DNA of 64,000 nucleotides from Enterovibrio coralii (GCF_001559595.1 NZ_LNTY01000006.1:124001-188000), one strand, 5' to 3'. Counted from the stretch's first letter, positions 26,108 through 37,514 are shown. The notes: a model not told the origin generated them from the letters alone. Translations and numbers: made by a program.

Positions 26108-27579
26108 ATGTCTGTACAAGAAAATGCAGTTGAAACCTCTGCCTACGAAACAGGAAGTCTGTTAGACGACATCATGCACAAACCCGTATGACCCCGAGTG
26201 AAGAGGGATACGACGTTGCCAAAAAGGGTGTCGCTGCTTTCATTGAGAACCTGATTGGGAAAGACCAACAAGAAGAGCCAGTAAACAAAGCGCTGGTGGA
26301 CCAAATGTTGGTTGAGCTTGATAAGAAAATCAGTGCTCAAATGGATGAAATCCTTCACAGCGAACCTGTCCAGCAAATGGAATCTGCGTGGCGCGGCTTA
26401 AAGCTTTTGGTCGACCGCACTGACTTTCGTGAAAACATCAAAATTGAAGTCCTTCATGCGACGAAACAAGAATTGTTGGATGACTTCGAATTTGCGCCTG
26501 AAACCACACAGTCTGGCCTCTACAAACATGTTTACTCCGCTGGTTACGGCCAGTTTGGTGGCGAACCTGTTGGTGCCCTTATCGGTAACTATGCGTTCAC
26601 GCCTTCAACGCCAGACATGAAGCTGCTTCAGTATGTTGGTTCCGTTGGCGCGATGGCACATGCGCCATTTATTTCGTCTGTTGCTCCTGAGTTTTTTGGT
26701 ATCGACTCGTTCGAAGAATTGCCAAACCTGAAAGACCTCTCTGCGACATTCGAGAGCCCGCGTTACACCAAGTGGCGCTCTCTGCGCGAGTCTGAAGATG
26801 CGCGTTACATCGGTTTGACTGCCCCTCGCTTCCTTTTGCGTGTGCCTTACGATCCAGTAGAAAACCCAATCACTTCGTTCAACTACCGTGAAAACGTGAG
26901 CGAGTCGCATGAGAGCTACCTATGGGGTAACACTGCGTTTGCGTTGGCTTCTCGTTTAACTGATAGCTTTGCGAAATACCGCTGGTGTCCAAACATCATT
27001 GGTCCGCAAAGCGGCGGTGCAGTTGAAGACTTGCCGGTTCATCTGTTCGAGTCGCTGGGTGCGCTTCAAGCAAAAATCCCAACAGAAGTGCTGATCACTG
27101 ACCGTAAAGAGTTTGAACTGGCTGAAGAAGGCTTTGTGTCTCTCACCATGCGTAAAGGCAGTGATAACGCTGCATTCTTCTCTGCCAACTCAATTCAAAA
27201 ACCAAAGGTGTTCCCAAATACCAAAGAAGGCAAAGAAGCCGAGACCAACTACAAGTTGGGCACGCAACTGCCTTACATGATGATCATCAACCGTTTGGCG
27301 CACTACATCAAAGTGTTGCAGCGCGAGCAGATCGGCTCTTGGAAAGAGCGCCAGGATCTTGAGCGTGAGCTGAATACTTGGGTACGTCAGTACGTTGCGG
27401 ATCAGGAAAACCCGCCAGCAGAAGTCCGTAGCCGTCGTCCACTTCGTGCTGCGAAAGTGGAAGTTCTGGATGTGGAAGGCGATCCAGGCTGGTACCAAGT
27501 GTCGCTGGCTGTTCGTCCCCACTTCAAGTACATGGGCGCGAATTTCGAGCTTTCCCTTGTGGGCCGATTGGATCAGTAG
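26108..27579 (+). CDS. tssC: T6SS sheath large subunit TssC (VipB), one frame break
   Basis: The long frame begins at 26188, but the real start is the ATG at 26108 (M-S-V-Q-E-N-A), with AAGGA upstream. One missing A in the run at 26180-26182 separates the first 24 codons from the rest; with it the sequence reads L-L-D-D-I-M-H-K-T-R-M-T-P-S, exactly as in VipB proteins. The full protein is about 490 residues, the normal length. It ends with H-F-K-Y-M-G-A-N-F-E-L-S-L-V-G-R, the conserved C-terminus. It pairs with TssB in the sheath that ClpV recycles. Confidence 0.95.
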
Positions 27580-27582
27580 TGA

Positions 27583-28020
27583 ATGCCATTACCTGATCCA
27601 GAAGATTGTGCCTACGGCGTCAGCTTCTTCCAACGGTTAGAAGCTGATGCCCCAAAACGCTCGGTGACTCAGGGGCCAGATGTCGATGATGTTCTGGTGT
27701 CATTGAAAAAGAATGTGTCCAACTTGCTCAATGCGCGAATCGGCGAATCGCTAAGCGCACCAGAGCTGGGCTTGATTGATTTCAATGATGCATCCCTGAG
27801 TTCACATGATTTGGCGTTGCAAATTAAACGCGCCATTCAAGATTGCTTGGAAACGTATGAGCCCCGGATTCGTCAGCTCGAAGTACATGTGCTGCCGGAT
27901 AACCGATCGCCGCTCAATTTGCGCTTTCAGCTTAAGGCAACGATTAACGTGGGTGCCCTGCACAAGAATGTGCAAATCGAGCTCCTGTTGGATAGCAACC
28001 GAAAATACAGAGTAGTTTAA
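27583..28020 (+). CDS. tssE: T6SS baseplate protein TssE
   Basis: A 145-residue gp25-like baseplate protein. The segment N-L-L-N-A-R-I-G-E-S-L, then the E-P-R-I-R-Q-L-E-V region, carry the gp25 core, and the N-terminus S-F-F-Q-R-L is typical of TssE. It links the sheath to the TssF/TssG wedge. It begins 3 bp after tssC and abuts tssF. Confidence 0.92.
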   Translation: MPLPDPEDCAYGVSFFQRLEADAPKRSVTQGPDVDDVLVSLKKNVSNLLNARIGESLSAPELGLIDFNDASLSSHDLALQIKRAIQDCLETYEPRIRQLEVHVLPDNRSPLNLRFQLKATINVGALHKNVQIELLLDSNRKYRVV

Positions 28021-29787
28021 GTGTCACGGAACCGATTCTTCAGGGACGAGTTGGCATTCCTGCGTGAGCAGGGTGTTGCCTTTACAGAGGTTTATCCTCA
28101 GCTTGCCCGTTTTCTTAATAGCTCTAGCACCGATCCTGATGTCGAAAGGCTTTTGGAAGGTTTCGCGTTTCTGACGGGGCGGCTGAGAGAAAAAGTTGAA
28201 GACGAATTTCCTGAACTGACGCACTCAATCATTAGCATGTTGTGGCCGAATTATTTAAGGCCAGTACCAAGTACGAGCATCGTACAATTTACCCCTGATG
28301 AGAAAGCCCTGACGTACGCGCAATCCATTGAGCGCGGTACACAAGTTGACTCACATGCCGTCATGGGGACCGTTTGTCATTTTCGCACATGCCGAAATGT
28401 GGACATTTATCCTCTGCGCCGAGATGACGTCACCACAGTGAATACTCGAGATGCATCCATGATTGATGTCTCTCTTAGCGTTTTAGGTGACCAGCCAGTC
28501 AATCAACTCGGACTCTCATCTTTGCGTTTTTACTTAGGCGGCGAAAAATACAGCGCAGAAATGCTGTATTTGTGGTTGAGCCATTACCTCGAAAAAGTCG
28601 AAATCATTGCGGGTGACAATGCCGTCATTTTGCCGAAAAGTGCATTCCAGACTGTGGGGTTTGATACTGACGACGCCATCTTGCCTTATCCGACAAACGT
28701 GTATCAAGGTTATCGGATATTGCAGGAATACCTATCTTTCCCAGATGCTTACTTGTTTTTCGATATTCAGGGATTAGGTCGTTATGTACCTGCGAACGTG
28801 AGGGAAAGCATCACGCTACGCTTTAGTTTTTCGAAAACACTAACGCCTGATGTTCGCGTCAAAAAAGACATGTTTGAGCTTTACTGCACACCTGTCATCA
28901 ATCTGTTTTCGCACGATGCCGATCCCATCGACCTGAATGGAAAGAGTGCCGAGTATAAAATCACGCCGTCGAGTCGTTACGCATCCCACTATGAAACCTT
29001 CAGTGTTGATCTGGTTCAGGGGTGGCAAGAGAACAATGTCGGCCGTATTCGTGGTCAGGTCAGGACCTATACGCCATTTGAAAGCTTCCAACACGAAATT
29101 GAACGGGCACGGGACAGAAAAGCACTGTATTACCGCGTTAGAGTGCGCGACAGCGTGCATAGCGACGGTTTTGACCATCACATTTCCTTTGTGCGTAGCG
29201 ATGAAACGGAATGTGTTGATTTCAGTGAGGCAATTTCCCTCAACCTCACCTGTACAAATCGCCAACTGCCGATGGAACTTGGGAAAGGCGACATTTGTGT
29301 ACCAACGGATTCTTCACCTGCGTACGCAACCTTCTCGAACCTGACTGAACCAACAGCACCGATGCGTCCCATGTTAGATGGCACCCTGTTGTGGACGCTG
29401 ATTTCCAATCTCTCTTTGAACTACTTGTCACTCTTGTCGAAAGATGCGCTGTCTTCCGTGCTGAGAGCCTATGACTTTCGCGCGTTGGTCGATCGTCAGG
29501 CTGAGCGTATTTCTCGGCAGCGCCTTGATGGCATTGTGGATATTCAATCTAAGCCAATCGAAAAAATTATCCGAGGGTTGCCTGTTCGCGGCCTTCGTTC
29601 AGAAATCGTGCTCTCGCAATCGGCGTTTGGGTCAGAAGGCGAGCTTTACATCTTTGGCACCGTCTTAAGCCGTTTTTTCTCACTTTACGCCAGTATCAAT
29701 TCGTTTCACGAATTGGTGGTCATCAACGCAGACAATCAGGAAAGGTACACATGGGGTATACAGACAGGGCAGCAACCGCTGATCTAA
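28021..29787 (+). CDS. tssF: T6SS baseplate protein TssF (VasA)
   Basis: A 588-residue TssF/VasA protein, a wedge component of the T6SS baseplate. It begins with F-R-D-E-L-A-F-L-R-E-Q-G, carries D-P-D-V-E-R-L-L-E-G-F-A-F-L near residue 40, and R-G-T-Q-V-D near 105, all typical. The GTG start at 28021 directly follows the tssE stop. Its end overlaps the start of tssG by about 37 bases. Complete and unbroken. Confidence 0.96.
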   Translation: MSRNRFFRDELAFLREQGVAFTEVYPQLARFLNSSSTDPDVERLLEGFAFLTGRLREKVEDEFPELTHSIISMLWPNYLRPVPSTSIVQFTPDEKALTYAQSIERGTQVDSHAVMGTVCHFRTCRNVDIYPLRRDDVTTVNTRDASMIDVSLSVLGDQPVNQLGLSSLRFYLGGEKYSAEMLYLWLSHYLEKVEIIAGDNAVILPKSAFQTVGFDTDDAILPYPTNVYQGYRILQEYLSFPDAYLFFDIQGLGRYVPANVRESITLRFSFSKTLTPDVRVKKDMFELYCTPVINLFSHDADPIDLNGKSAEYKITPSSRYASHYETFSVDLVQGWQENNVGRIRGQVRTYTPFESFQHEIERARDRKALYYRVRVRDSVHSDGFDHHISFVRSDETECVDFSEAISLNLTCTNRQLPMELGKGDICVPTDSSPAYATFSNLTEPTAPMRPMLDGTLLWTLISNLSLNYLSLLSKDALSSVLRAYDFRALVDRQAERISRQRLDGIVDIQSKPIEKIIRGLPVRGLRSEIVLSQSAFGSEGELYIFGTVLSRFFSLYASINSFHELVVINADNQERYTWGIQTGQQPLI

Positions 29788-30793
29788 GCCCTGATGTTAC
29801 GCCAACACGTCCTGATGGAGATGGCGATAACAGCGGGCATCAAGGGTTACCGAAAAACGTTAGGGCGTACAACTTCTACCAGTTGGTGGAGTTGATTCAT
29901 CACCTAAAGGCGTTGGACCCAGAAAATGAAAAATCGACATCGAGCAAAATCCTGTTTGGTACGCATCCGGGGTTGGGGTTTGCAGCCAGTGATGTCAGTA
30001 GATTAGATGCCCTCGATAACCAACGCTTTCGCTTGGAAGCCACCTTCCTTGGGATGAGTGGTGCCCAGTCACCGCTACCTAGCTTTTTCTTGGAAGAGAT
30101 TCTGACGGAAAGCGAAGAAACCGGGCTGCGAAAGCCATTTCTCGATTTCTTCAACCACCGCATCCTCACACTGGTTTATCAGGTGTGGCGTAAATACCGC
30201 TACTACATCCGTTTTCGGGAAGATGCCTCAGACGCGTTTTCTGCTCAGCTCTTCGCGCTGGTGGGTCTGTCTGACAAGGACTTGCGCGGCGATACACCGA
30301 TCAACTGGTGCAAGATGCTCTCCTACGCGGGGATGTTAGCGGGCAGAAGCCGTTCTCCCAAGTGGTGTCAGGCATTATTGCGCATTGTTTCGACCTTGAT
30401 GATGTCTCAATCCGTCAGTGGGAACTGCGACAAGTAGCTATTCCAGAAGACCAAAAAATGTGTCTCGGCATGGTCAACGGCGAGTTAGGTATCGACACCA
30501 TCATCGGTGATCGCGTCGCTGACCGTAGCGGCAAGTTTGTTATCTGCATCAACGGGCTTACTCAGGCGAGATTCAGAGATTTTCTGCCTTCAGGCAAAGA
30601 ATATTCACCTCTTTTAACGCTCGTGGAATTCGTTCTGCGAGAACAAATGGCGTTCGACATAGAGCTTGGCTTGAAGCCCGATCAAGCGCCGCCCATGCAA
30701 TTGTCAAAACATGCTCCTGCTTCGTTAGGTTGGTCGTCATTCACCGGTGATGTCGACAGACAACGCATGGTTCGCATTCAGGTCAGGCAATAG
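29751..30793 (+). CDS. tssG: T6SS baseplate protein TssG (VasB), one frame break
   Basis: Two frames join to about 347 residues if one C is restored in the run at 30357-30359. The first part has the TssG landmarks Y-N-F-Y-Q-L-V-E-L-I and F-F-N-H-R-I-L-T-L-V-Y; after the join the sequence continues Q-V-V-S-G-I-I-A-H-C-F and ends with G-W-S-S-F. The family length is about 330-350, so the joined gene is the expected size. TssG pairs with TssF in the wedge. The ATG at 29751 lies within the tssF 3' end. Confidence 0.92.
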
Positions 30794-30801
30794 AGGGACG
30801 T

Positions 30802-32283
30802 ATGACACTACCGAATTCTGTCCAAGCAAACATGCCTCGTCCGCAGCAAGTCACGCTGACGGTCACGAATACGCAGCAGTTGGAAGCCGGGTTGTCAGCC
30901 TCGCATGTTTTTACTGCCGAGGGCGGCACGATCGGCTCAACCAGTCAGGACGATTGGACACTGTTAGACCGCGATGGGCGCGTATTTCCACGGCATGCTG
31001 AGATCATTGATATCGACAACGCACTGTGTCTTTTAGATGTTCAGGGCGCGACCTACATCAATGGTGCCACCATGCCTATTGGTGCTGCGAAATTTGCACG
31101 ATTGAAAGACAACGACACCGTGCTGATCGGCCCATATCAAATTCGCATTCATCTCAGTGATCTGGGTGTGGATGCCGTCGCAAACCATGGCCTCGACAAT
31201 GTGTTCCACCAAACGCATGACGCCGCATTGATTGGCAGCGACCGGAATGAGGCTGTGGATGATGGTGCCGATGATGCAGTCATTGATGATCCCCTTGCCG
31301 CGTTGGATGCTGCGCGCACGCTGACGTCTTCTAACGAACATCCCTTAAACGAAACCCGCAGCTTATCGCCTGAGCAAGCACAGGAAAGCTACTTGCTGGC
31401 AAAAGATACCCAGTGGCACGGCGAAGAAAAAACCGTCCATGCAGACAGTGAATATGAAATGAGTTCAGCCATCACGCTGAAACGGACATTACAGAGTGAG
31501 GATACCCAGATGGATGACAAAATCCTTGAGCGCCTAGAACAAGAGGTTGGGCGTGATTACGCCAATGCAGAGAAAGCCGACGGTTCTTATGACCCTTCGA
31601 TTAACCATGGTGCTTCAAATGGCTACGGCGCACAGGATGCCAATGGGTACGCGCTGGAGTATGGCGCGGACAACGGGCTTGGTGAGGCTAATCATATGGT
31701 TGCTGGCCCGCTGTTTCGTGGATTGGGCGTGAAAACTGGCAACACGGAAAACATGTCTGAAATGCAGGCCATGTCAGAAGAGATGGGGGCGTCTCTTCAA
31801 GCGGCAGTGAAGGGTTTGTTAGCACTTCACCAGCAAGTTGAAGAAAGCCGCTTTGGCATGATGAACAAGAACCTCCAACCGATTGAAGACAACCCGCTGC
31901 GTCTCGGATTGCCTTACGAAGAGACCGTAGAAACGCTGTTTGATCGTCACCGCAGCGCAGTCCACCTTTCTGCGCCGTCAGCCATTGGCGAAAGCCTGAC
32001 CAATGTGCGTCATCACAACGAGGCGGTGCAAAGCGCAACCGTCGAGGCATTGGGGCAAATTCTTCGCGCGTTTTCTCCTGAGGTGTTGATGCGCCGTTTC
32101 AGTGCGTATCGCCGACCTGGTGAAGTATCACCGGAATCTGCCGATGCGTGGGCATGGAAGATGTACCAGAGCTATTACACGGAACTGACCTCGGACAGAC
32201 AGCGTGGTTTCGAGAAGCTTTTCTGGGAGATCTTTGATCAGGCATACGACAGGAAACTGCGTGAGAAGCAGTTGGAGGTCTAA
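30802..32283 (+). CDS. tagH: T6SS FHA-domain protein TagH
   Basis: A 493-residue protein with an N-terminal FHA domain (about residues 30-115: G-G-T-I-G-S-T, then F-P-R-H-A-E-I and Y-I-N-G-A) and the C-terminal type VI FHA-associated domain (about 320-490, with A-Y-R-R-P-G-E and F-W-E-I-F-D-Q-A-Y). A long, acidic, low-complexity linker separates them. FHA domains bind phosphothreonine, and in some T6SSs TagH/Fha is controlled by the PpkA kinase; no such kinase or PppA phosphatase gene is in this cluster. Confidence 0.9.
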   Translation: MTLPNSVQANMPRPQQVTLTVTNTQQLEAGLSASHVFTAEGGTIGSTSQDDWTLLDRDGRVFPRHAEIIDIDNALCLLDVQGATYINGATMPIGAAKFARLKDNDTVLIGPYQIRIHLSDLGVDAVANHGLDNVFHQTHDAALIGSDRNEAVDDGADDAVIDDPLAALDAARTLTSSNEHPLNETRSLSPEQAQESYLLAKDTQWHGEEKTVHADSEYEMSSAITLKRTLQSEDTQMDDKILERLEQEVGRDYANAEKADGSYDPSINHGASNGYGAQDANGYALEYGADNGLGEANHMVAGPLFRGLGVKTGNTENMSEMQAMSEEMGASLQAAVKGLLALHQQVEESRFGMMNKNLQPIEDNPLRLGLPYEETVETLFDRHRSAVHLSAPSAIGESLTNVRHHNEAVQSATVEALGQILRAFSPEVLMRRFSAYRRPGEVSPESADAWAWKMYQSYYTELTSDRQRGFEKLFWEIFDQAYDRKLREKQLEV

Positions 32284-32286
32284 GTC

Positions 32287-32754
32287 ATGAAACGTCTATT
32301 CGGTTGTTTGCTGTTGTTGGTTCTTGTGGGGTGTTCTAGCTCTGACCATCCCAAAGATCAGCCGACAACAGTGACGTTCAGCATGGTAGCGACACACGAT
32401 GTAAATCCTAATTTCAGCGGGGATGCCACGCCGTTTGAGGTGCAGGTTTTTGAGCTGGAGGATGACTCCATGTTTTTAGCATCAGGCTACGACCAGTTGG
32501 CAAACTCTGCGAAAGCCGCATTGAAAAGTAACTACGTCGACCATCGAGACTATTCGCTGGTCCCGCAGCAGTTCAAGTTTATTGATGCGTTTCAAATTGA
32601 GGATGACACGCGGTATATCGCGGTAATGGCACGCTACTCCAACTCTGAAAGCAGTGATTGGAAGAAAGTGGTGAAGGTGCTGCCAATTGGGCGTCAGTAC
32701 CACCTGCTTATGTATTTCAACAAAAACGAAGTCGTGCTTCGGAAGGTGGAGTAA
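32287..32754 (+). CDS. tssJ: T6SS outer-membrane lipoprotein TssJ
   Basis: A 155-residue lipoprotein with a clear signal and lipobox (L-V-G-C, Cys at residue 16, followed by Ser-Ser). The mature domain is short and beta-rich, as in TssJ/SciN/VasD, which anchors the TssM membrane complex to the outer membrane. It starts 3 bp after tagH and its stop overlaps nothing; tssK follows after 2 bp. Confidence 0.92.
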   Translation: MKRLFGCLLLLVLVGCSSSDHPKDQPTTVTFSMVATHDVNPNFSGDATPFEVQVFELEDDSMFLASGYDQLANSAKAALKSNYVDHRDYSLVPQQFKFIDAFQIEDDTRYIAVMARYSNSESSDWKKVVKVLPIGRQYHLLMYFNKNEVVLRKVE

Positions 32755-32756
32755 GG

Positions 32757-34091
32757 ATGTCTGCAAGAAACCGAGTGGTCTGGAATGAAGGGCTTTTTGT
32801 GAAGCCTCAACATTTCCAGCAGCAACAGCGAAACCTTGAATTCCAATTGGACGAGCGCGTGACCTCTGTCAGCCGCTATCTCTATGGTCTGACTGAAATG
32901 ACCTTGAATGCGGAATACCTGAGTTTTGGGCGTATTGCGTTAGACAGTGCCTCTGGCGTGATGCCGGACGGTACCGTTTTCCGCATCCCGCAGGAAGATA
33001 TGCAGCCTGAGGCGTTAGAAGTGGCGGACAGCTCGCTGGCCAATCAGGTGGTTTATCTGGCCATTCCGCTTCGTAGTGATGCGATTACCGAAGTGAGCTG
33101 GCCGGAGGGTGCGGGGTCTGGACGTTATCTTTCTGTTCGACAAGAAGTCCGTGATATTCACACCTTCCAAGGTGACATGGCACCGATTGATGTCAGTCCG
33201 GTTTGCCTTCGCCTGATGTTGGAAAAAGAAGACCGAAGTGCTTATGCCTCCATCGCGATTGCGCGCATTTTAGAAAAACGCCCAGATGGCAGTGTGCTGT
33301 TGGATGAGAACTTTGTGCCATGTCATCTCAACGTGGGCGCGGTGTCTGTGCTTCACCGTTTTATTGGTGAAATGGCAGGGTTAATGCGAGAGCGGGCGAA
33401 AAACATTTCGCAACGTATCGGTGCGCCAAGTCAGGGCGGTGTTGCTGATGTTTCCGACTTCATGCTGCTGCAATCATTGAACCGCATGCAGCCGCAGCTT
33501 CAACACTTATCTCGCCTTCGCAGCCTGCATCCAGAACGTTTGTATGAAGCGTTGTCATCAATGTGTGGTGAGTTAGCGACCTTCACTGATGAAAGCCGCA
33601 TGGCACCGGAGTTTGGCAGCTACCAACATGACATGCCAGTCAGTTCATTCCGACCGCTCATGACGCAGCTTCGTCAGTCACTCAGCATTGTGCTTGAGCC
33701 ACGTGCGGTATCGATTCAACTGCATCAACGTAAGTACGGACTTATGGTGGCACCGTTGCAAGACCCTTCAATGGTGCGCGATGCGGACTTTATTCTGGCT
33801 GTTCGTGCGCGTATGCCTATGGAAGAGCTCAGAAAACTGTTTGTGCAACAAACCAAAGTCGCATCGGTCGAGAAAATCCGCGAACTCATCTCGTTGCAAT
33901 TGCCGGGTATTCCGATTTCGCCATTACCTGTTGCGCCGCGTCAGTTGCCGTATCACGCCGGTTATACCTACTACCAGCTAGACAAAACCAGTGCTGCATG
34001 GGCGATGCTCGCTAACGCGAGCGGTTTCGCCTTCCATGTGGCGGGTAACTTCCCGGATCTCGACCTGCAATTCTGGGCAATAAGGAGTTAA
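32757..34091 (+). CDS. tssK: T6SS baseplate-membrane connector TssK
   Basis: A 444-residue TssK/VasE protein that links the baseplate wedges to the TssL-TssM membrane complex. The start M-S-A-R-N-R-V-V-W-N-E-G-L-F-V-K-P-Q-H-F is the family signature, which fixes the ATG at 32757 (with AAGGA two bases upstream region) rather than an upstream in-frame codon inside tssJ. The C-terminal part with Y-F-Q-L-like Y-Y-Q-L-D-K and F-H-V-A-G-N-F-P is also typical. Confidence 0.96.
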   Translation: MSARNRVVWNEGLFVKPQHFQQQQRNLEFQLDERVTSVSRYLYGLTEMTLNAEYLSFGRIALDSASGVMPDGTVFRIPQEDMQPEALEVADSSLANQVVYLAIPLRSDAITEVSWPEGAGSGRYLSVRQEVRDIHTFQGDMAPIDVSPVCLRLMLEKEDRSAYASIAIARILEKRPDGSVLLDENFVPCHLNVGAVSVLHRFIGEMAGLMRERAKNISQRIGAPSQGGVADVSDFMLLQSLNRMQPQLQHLSRLRSLHPERLYEALSSMCGELATFTDESRMAPEFGSYQHDMPVSSFRPLMTQLRQSLSIVLEPRAVSIQLHQRKYGLMVAPLQDPSMVRDADFILAVRARMPMEELRKLFVQQTKVASVEKIRELISLQLPGIPISPLPVAPRQLPYHAGYTYYQLDKTSAAWAMLANASGFAFHVAGNFPDLDLQFWAIRS

Positions 34092-34094
34092 GCC

Positions 34095-34886
34095 ATGGCC
34101 GAAATGTACATCGATGCGCCGGATAAAAACCGAGACTACGACCATCTCCTTTTTGACGAAGCGACCAATATGGACGCGGATCAGGATTACTGGTTCAAGC
34201 TCCGTGGCGACAATATCAATCCGCTTATTGATGCCGCTACACCCTTGCTCGGCATGGCATTACGTGTGCGTAAGCTTTCTAGCTGTAGCAATGTGGATCG
34301 CATCTACAAGCAAGCGGTGGAGGAAGTTAAAGCGATTGAGGTCGAGTTAACCGAGAAAGGCGTCGATCACGCTGAGATCCTCGCTTATCGATATGTGCTC
34401 TGTTCCTTTGTGGACGAGGCCATTATGAGCACGCCATGGGGTGCTGACAGTGTGTGGGCAGAACATTCCTTGCTGACACGCTTTCACAATGAAACCTGGG
34501 GTGGGGAGAAGGTCTTTACCATCTTGTCCCGTCTTGAGGGTGAACCCGCTCGTTATAAATCACTGCTTGAATTCATCTTCTTGTGTCTGACGCTTGGCTT
34601 TGAGGGGCGTTACAAAGTGATGGAGAAAGGGCGCGAGGAATACGAGAAAGTCATTACGCGCCTTCACCAACAATTACGTCAACTCGATGACAACGAGCAA
34701 GTGTCGCTGACCAGTGCTGCGCAAAACGTCGTGACAACCAAGTACAGCTTGAGCAAGCAGGTGCCAGTTTGGACCATCTTTGTTGGCTTTTTGGCAATGC
34801 TGGTGGTGGTGTTTACGGGGTATTCCATTGCGCTAAGCAACAAAACATCTGACGTGCTTCAACAGCTCAATCAACTTCTGCAATAA
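34095..34886 (+). CDS. tssL: T6SS inner-membrane protein TssL (DotU/VasF)
   Basis: A 263-residue TssL/DotU protein. It has a cytoplasmic helical N-terminal domain with F-V-D-E-A-I-M-S-T-P-W-G (the typical DotU motif) and a single C-terminal membrane helix near residues 220-243 (W-T-I-F-V-G-F-L-A-M-L-V-V-V-F). It partners TssM and recruits the baseplate through TssK. No peptidoglycan-binding extension is present, so anchoring to the cell wall must come from elsewhere. Confidence 0.95.
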   Translation: MAEMYIDAPDKNRDYDHLLFDEATNMDADQDYWFKLRGDNINPLIDAATPLLGMALRVRKLSSCSNVDRIYKQAVEEVKAIEVELTEKGVDHAEILAYRYVLCSFVDEAIMSTPWGADSVWAEHSLLTRFHNETWGGEKVFTILSRLEGEPARYKSLLEFIFLCLTLGFEGRYKVMEKGREEYEKVITRLHQQLRQLDDNEQVSLTSAAQNVVTTKYSLSKQVPVWTIFVGFLAMLVVVFTGYSIALSNKTSDVLQQLNQLLQ

Positions 34887-34897
34887 CAGGTGATGCC

Positions 34898-37512
34898 GTG
34901 ATCCAAATAGAACTACAAACATTAATTGGCAAACTGAATGCTCAAACAAAGTTGGCGTTAGAGCAAGCGGGTGCGCTCAGCATTGAGCGACAAAACCCAG
35001 AAGTCACCACAGAGCACCTGCTGTATGTGTTGTTGGAAAACCCTTTGTCTGATGTGCGCGTGCTGCTCAAACAGGCGGATGTTGATCATCAGCAAGTGCG
35101 TCAGATGTCAGGCGAAGCACTGAGCCGTGAAAAGGTCATCGACAATATTCCTTCTTTTTCTCCTTTGCTGGTTGAGCTACTTCAGGATGCTTGGCTGTTA
35201 GGCTCGACCGATCTTGGACACACAGAAGTGCGCTCTGGGGTGGTGTTCCTTGCCGCTTTGATGCGCCCAGACCGTTATTTACCCCTCACGCTTATCCGTT
35301 TGTTGGATAACGTGAATCGTGAATCCATTAAGAAGCACTTTGCAACACTGACACAAGATTCCGCAGAAACTGAAGTGCACAATGAAAAGACATCGCAGCA
35401 AAAAGGGTTGCCGCAAGAAGCAGATACGGCACTGGGACGTTTTTGTACCAATGTGTCAGCGATGGCCAAGCAAGGTGAGCTTGACCCCGTGCTTTGCCGT
35501 GATGACGAAATCAATCTCATGATCGACATCCTTTGTCGTCGCCGCAAGAACAACCCCATTGTTGTGGGTGACGCGGGCGTCGGTAAAAGTGCGGTGGTGG
35601 AGGGATTGGCGCAGCGCATTGTCGATGGCAACGTACCTGATTCTCTCAAAGGTATCGATCTGTTATCGCTGGATCTAGGGCTGTTGCAAGCTGGCGCGTC
35701 TGTGAAGGGCGAATTTGAGAAGCGGCTCAAAGCGATCATTGATGAAGTCAAAACCTCGTCTGTTCCCATCATTCTTTTCATTGATGAAGCCCACACGCTT
35801 ATCGGCGCGGGTGCGCAGGAAGGTGGCGGTGATGCCGCGAATTTACTCAAACCCGCATTGGCGAGAGGCGAATTGCGCACCGTCGCGGCAACAACGTGGA
35901 AAGAGTACAAGAAATACGTTGAGAAAGACCCGGCACTCAGCCGCCGTTTCAATTGGTGAAATTGGATGAGCCGAGCGTTGAGCAAGCGGTCGATATCATG
36001 CGTGGTCTCCATGGTGTCTATGAGAAATCACACCGAGTATTGATCAGTGATGATGCGCTGGTGGCGGCTGCTGAGCTGTCTGAGCGTTACATTTCAGGAC
36101 GTCAGTTACCTGACAAAGCGATTGATGTATTAGATACGGCGTGTGCCCGTATAGCCATTAACCTCAGTGCGCCGCCACGCTGTTTAGCCGAGCTTGATAC
36201 CAACATCGTCAGACGTCAGAGACAACTCGATATGCTAAAGCGTCAATCCGAGTTGGGTTATGACATTGACGAGGAGTTGTTTAGCAGCCTCGAAGCTGAA
36301 GAGACTCAGGATCTCACAGAACGAGAGACTCTTAACCAAAGGTGGCAATCACAAAAATCGCGTGTGGAGGAGGTGATCGAAAAACGTCAGCAAATCCTCG
36401 CAACACCAAATGACGAAGAAGAAGCATTGAGTGATGAAGACCGTGAATCGCTAAGGTTGTCACTGAAAGGCCTTTATGCCGAACTTGATGCGATTCCGCA
36501 CTCCGAAAGGCTTGTCCATCCGCACGTTGATGCGCAGCAGATCGCCGAAGTCATCGGCGATTGGACGGGTGTTCCGGCTGATCAAATGAATACCGACGAA
36601 CTCGGTCGAATTACCCATCTTCCTGAACTGCTCGGTAATGAAATCAAGGGTCAAGATTTGGCTCTCGAAGTTGTCCATCGTCATCTACTGACTGCAAGAG
36701 CTGATTTACGCCGTCCGGGGCGACCAAAAGGTGCCTTCTTACTGGCAGGGCCAAGTGGCGTAGGAAAAACAGAGACGGTCGTGCAACTGGCGGAATTGCT
36801 TTATGGCGGCAAGCAATTTCTAACCACCATAAATATGTCTGAATATCAGGAGAAGCATACCGTTTCACGGCTGATTGGCTCTCCTCCAGGGTATGTGGGC
36901 TATGGCGAAGGCGGCATTCTCACAGAAGCTATCCGCAAAATGCCGTACTCCATCGTGTTGCTTGATGAAGTGGAAAAAGCCCACCCAGAAGTGCTCAACC
37001 TTTTCTACCAAGCGTTTGACAAAGGGGAGCTGGCTGATGGCGAAGGCCGTGTGATTGATTGCCAGAACGTGGTGTTTTTTCTGACTTCAAACCTCGGCTA
37101 CCAAACTATCGTGGACTTTGCAGAGCAGCCTGACGTTTTGGAAGAAAAGCTCTATCCCGAGTTGGCCGCCTTCTTCAAACCAGCTCTGCTTGCACGTATG
37201 GAAATCGTACCTTACCTCCCTCTAAGTGGCGACACGTTGAACGCCATTATCAAAGGTAAATTACGCCGTCTAGAAACGGTGTTTGCCGACCGCTATGGCG
37301 CGGAAACAGCGATTGATGATGCCTTGATTGGAGAGATCCAACGTCGCGCGACACGATCCGAAAACGGTGCCCGTATGTTGGAGGCCATTATTGAAGGCCA
37401 ATTACTGCCACCCGTCTCGTTAGCTTTGCTGAATAAGCTGGCTGGCCGAGAGCCTGTTAAACGTGTGTATTTAACGGCTCAAGACGGAGAGTTTGTCAGC
37501 GAGGTGGTGTAG
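34898..37512 (+). CDS. clpV: T6SS sheath-disassembly ATPase ClpV (TssH), one frame break
   Basis: Two frames join to about 871 residues if one C is restored near 35950; the join reads S-R-R-F-Q-L-V-K-L-D-E. The N-terminal Clp-N domain recognises contracted VipA/VipB. Walker A motifs are G-D-A-G-V-G-K-S (about residue 225) and G-P-S-G-V-G-K-T-E (about 618); Walker B motifs I-L-F-I-D-E-A and V-L-L-D-E-V-E are intact. The length is normal for ClpV. The start is a GTG at 34898 (M-I-Q-I-E-L). It is the only ATPase of the T6SS and follows tssL by 11 bp. Confidence 0.95.
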
Positions 37513-37514
37513 TC

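Noticed and set aside
35275..36012. 245-codon open frame on the minus strand
   Set aside because: It is antisense to the ClpV gene and shows no domain or ribosome site; composition is that of a reversed ATPase gene.
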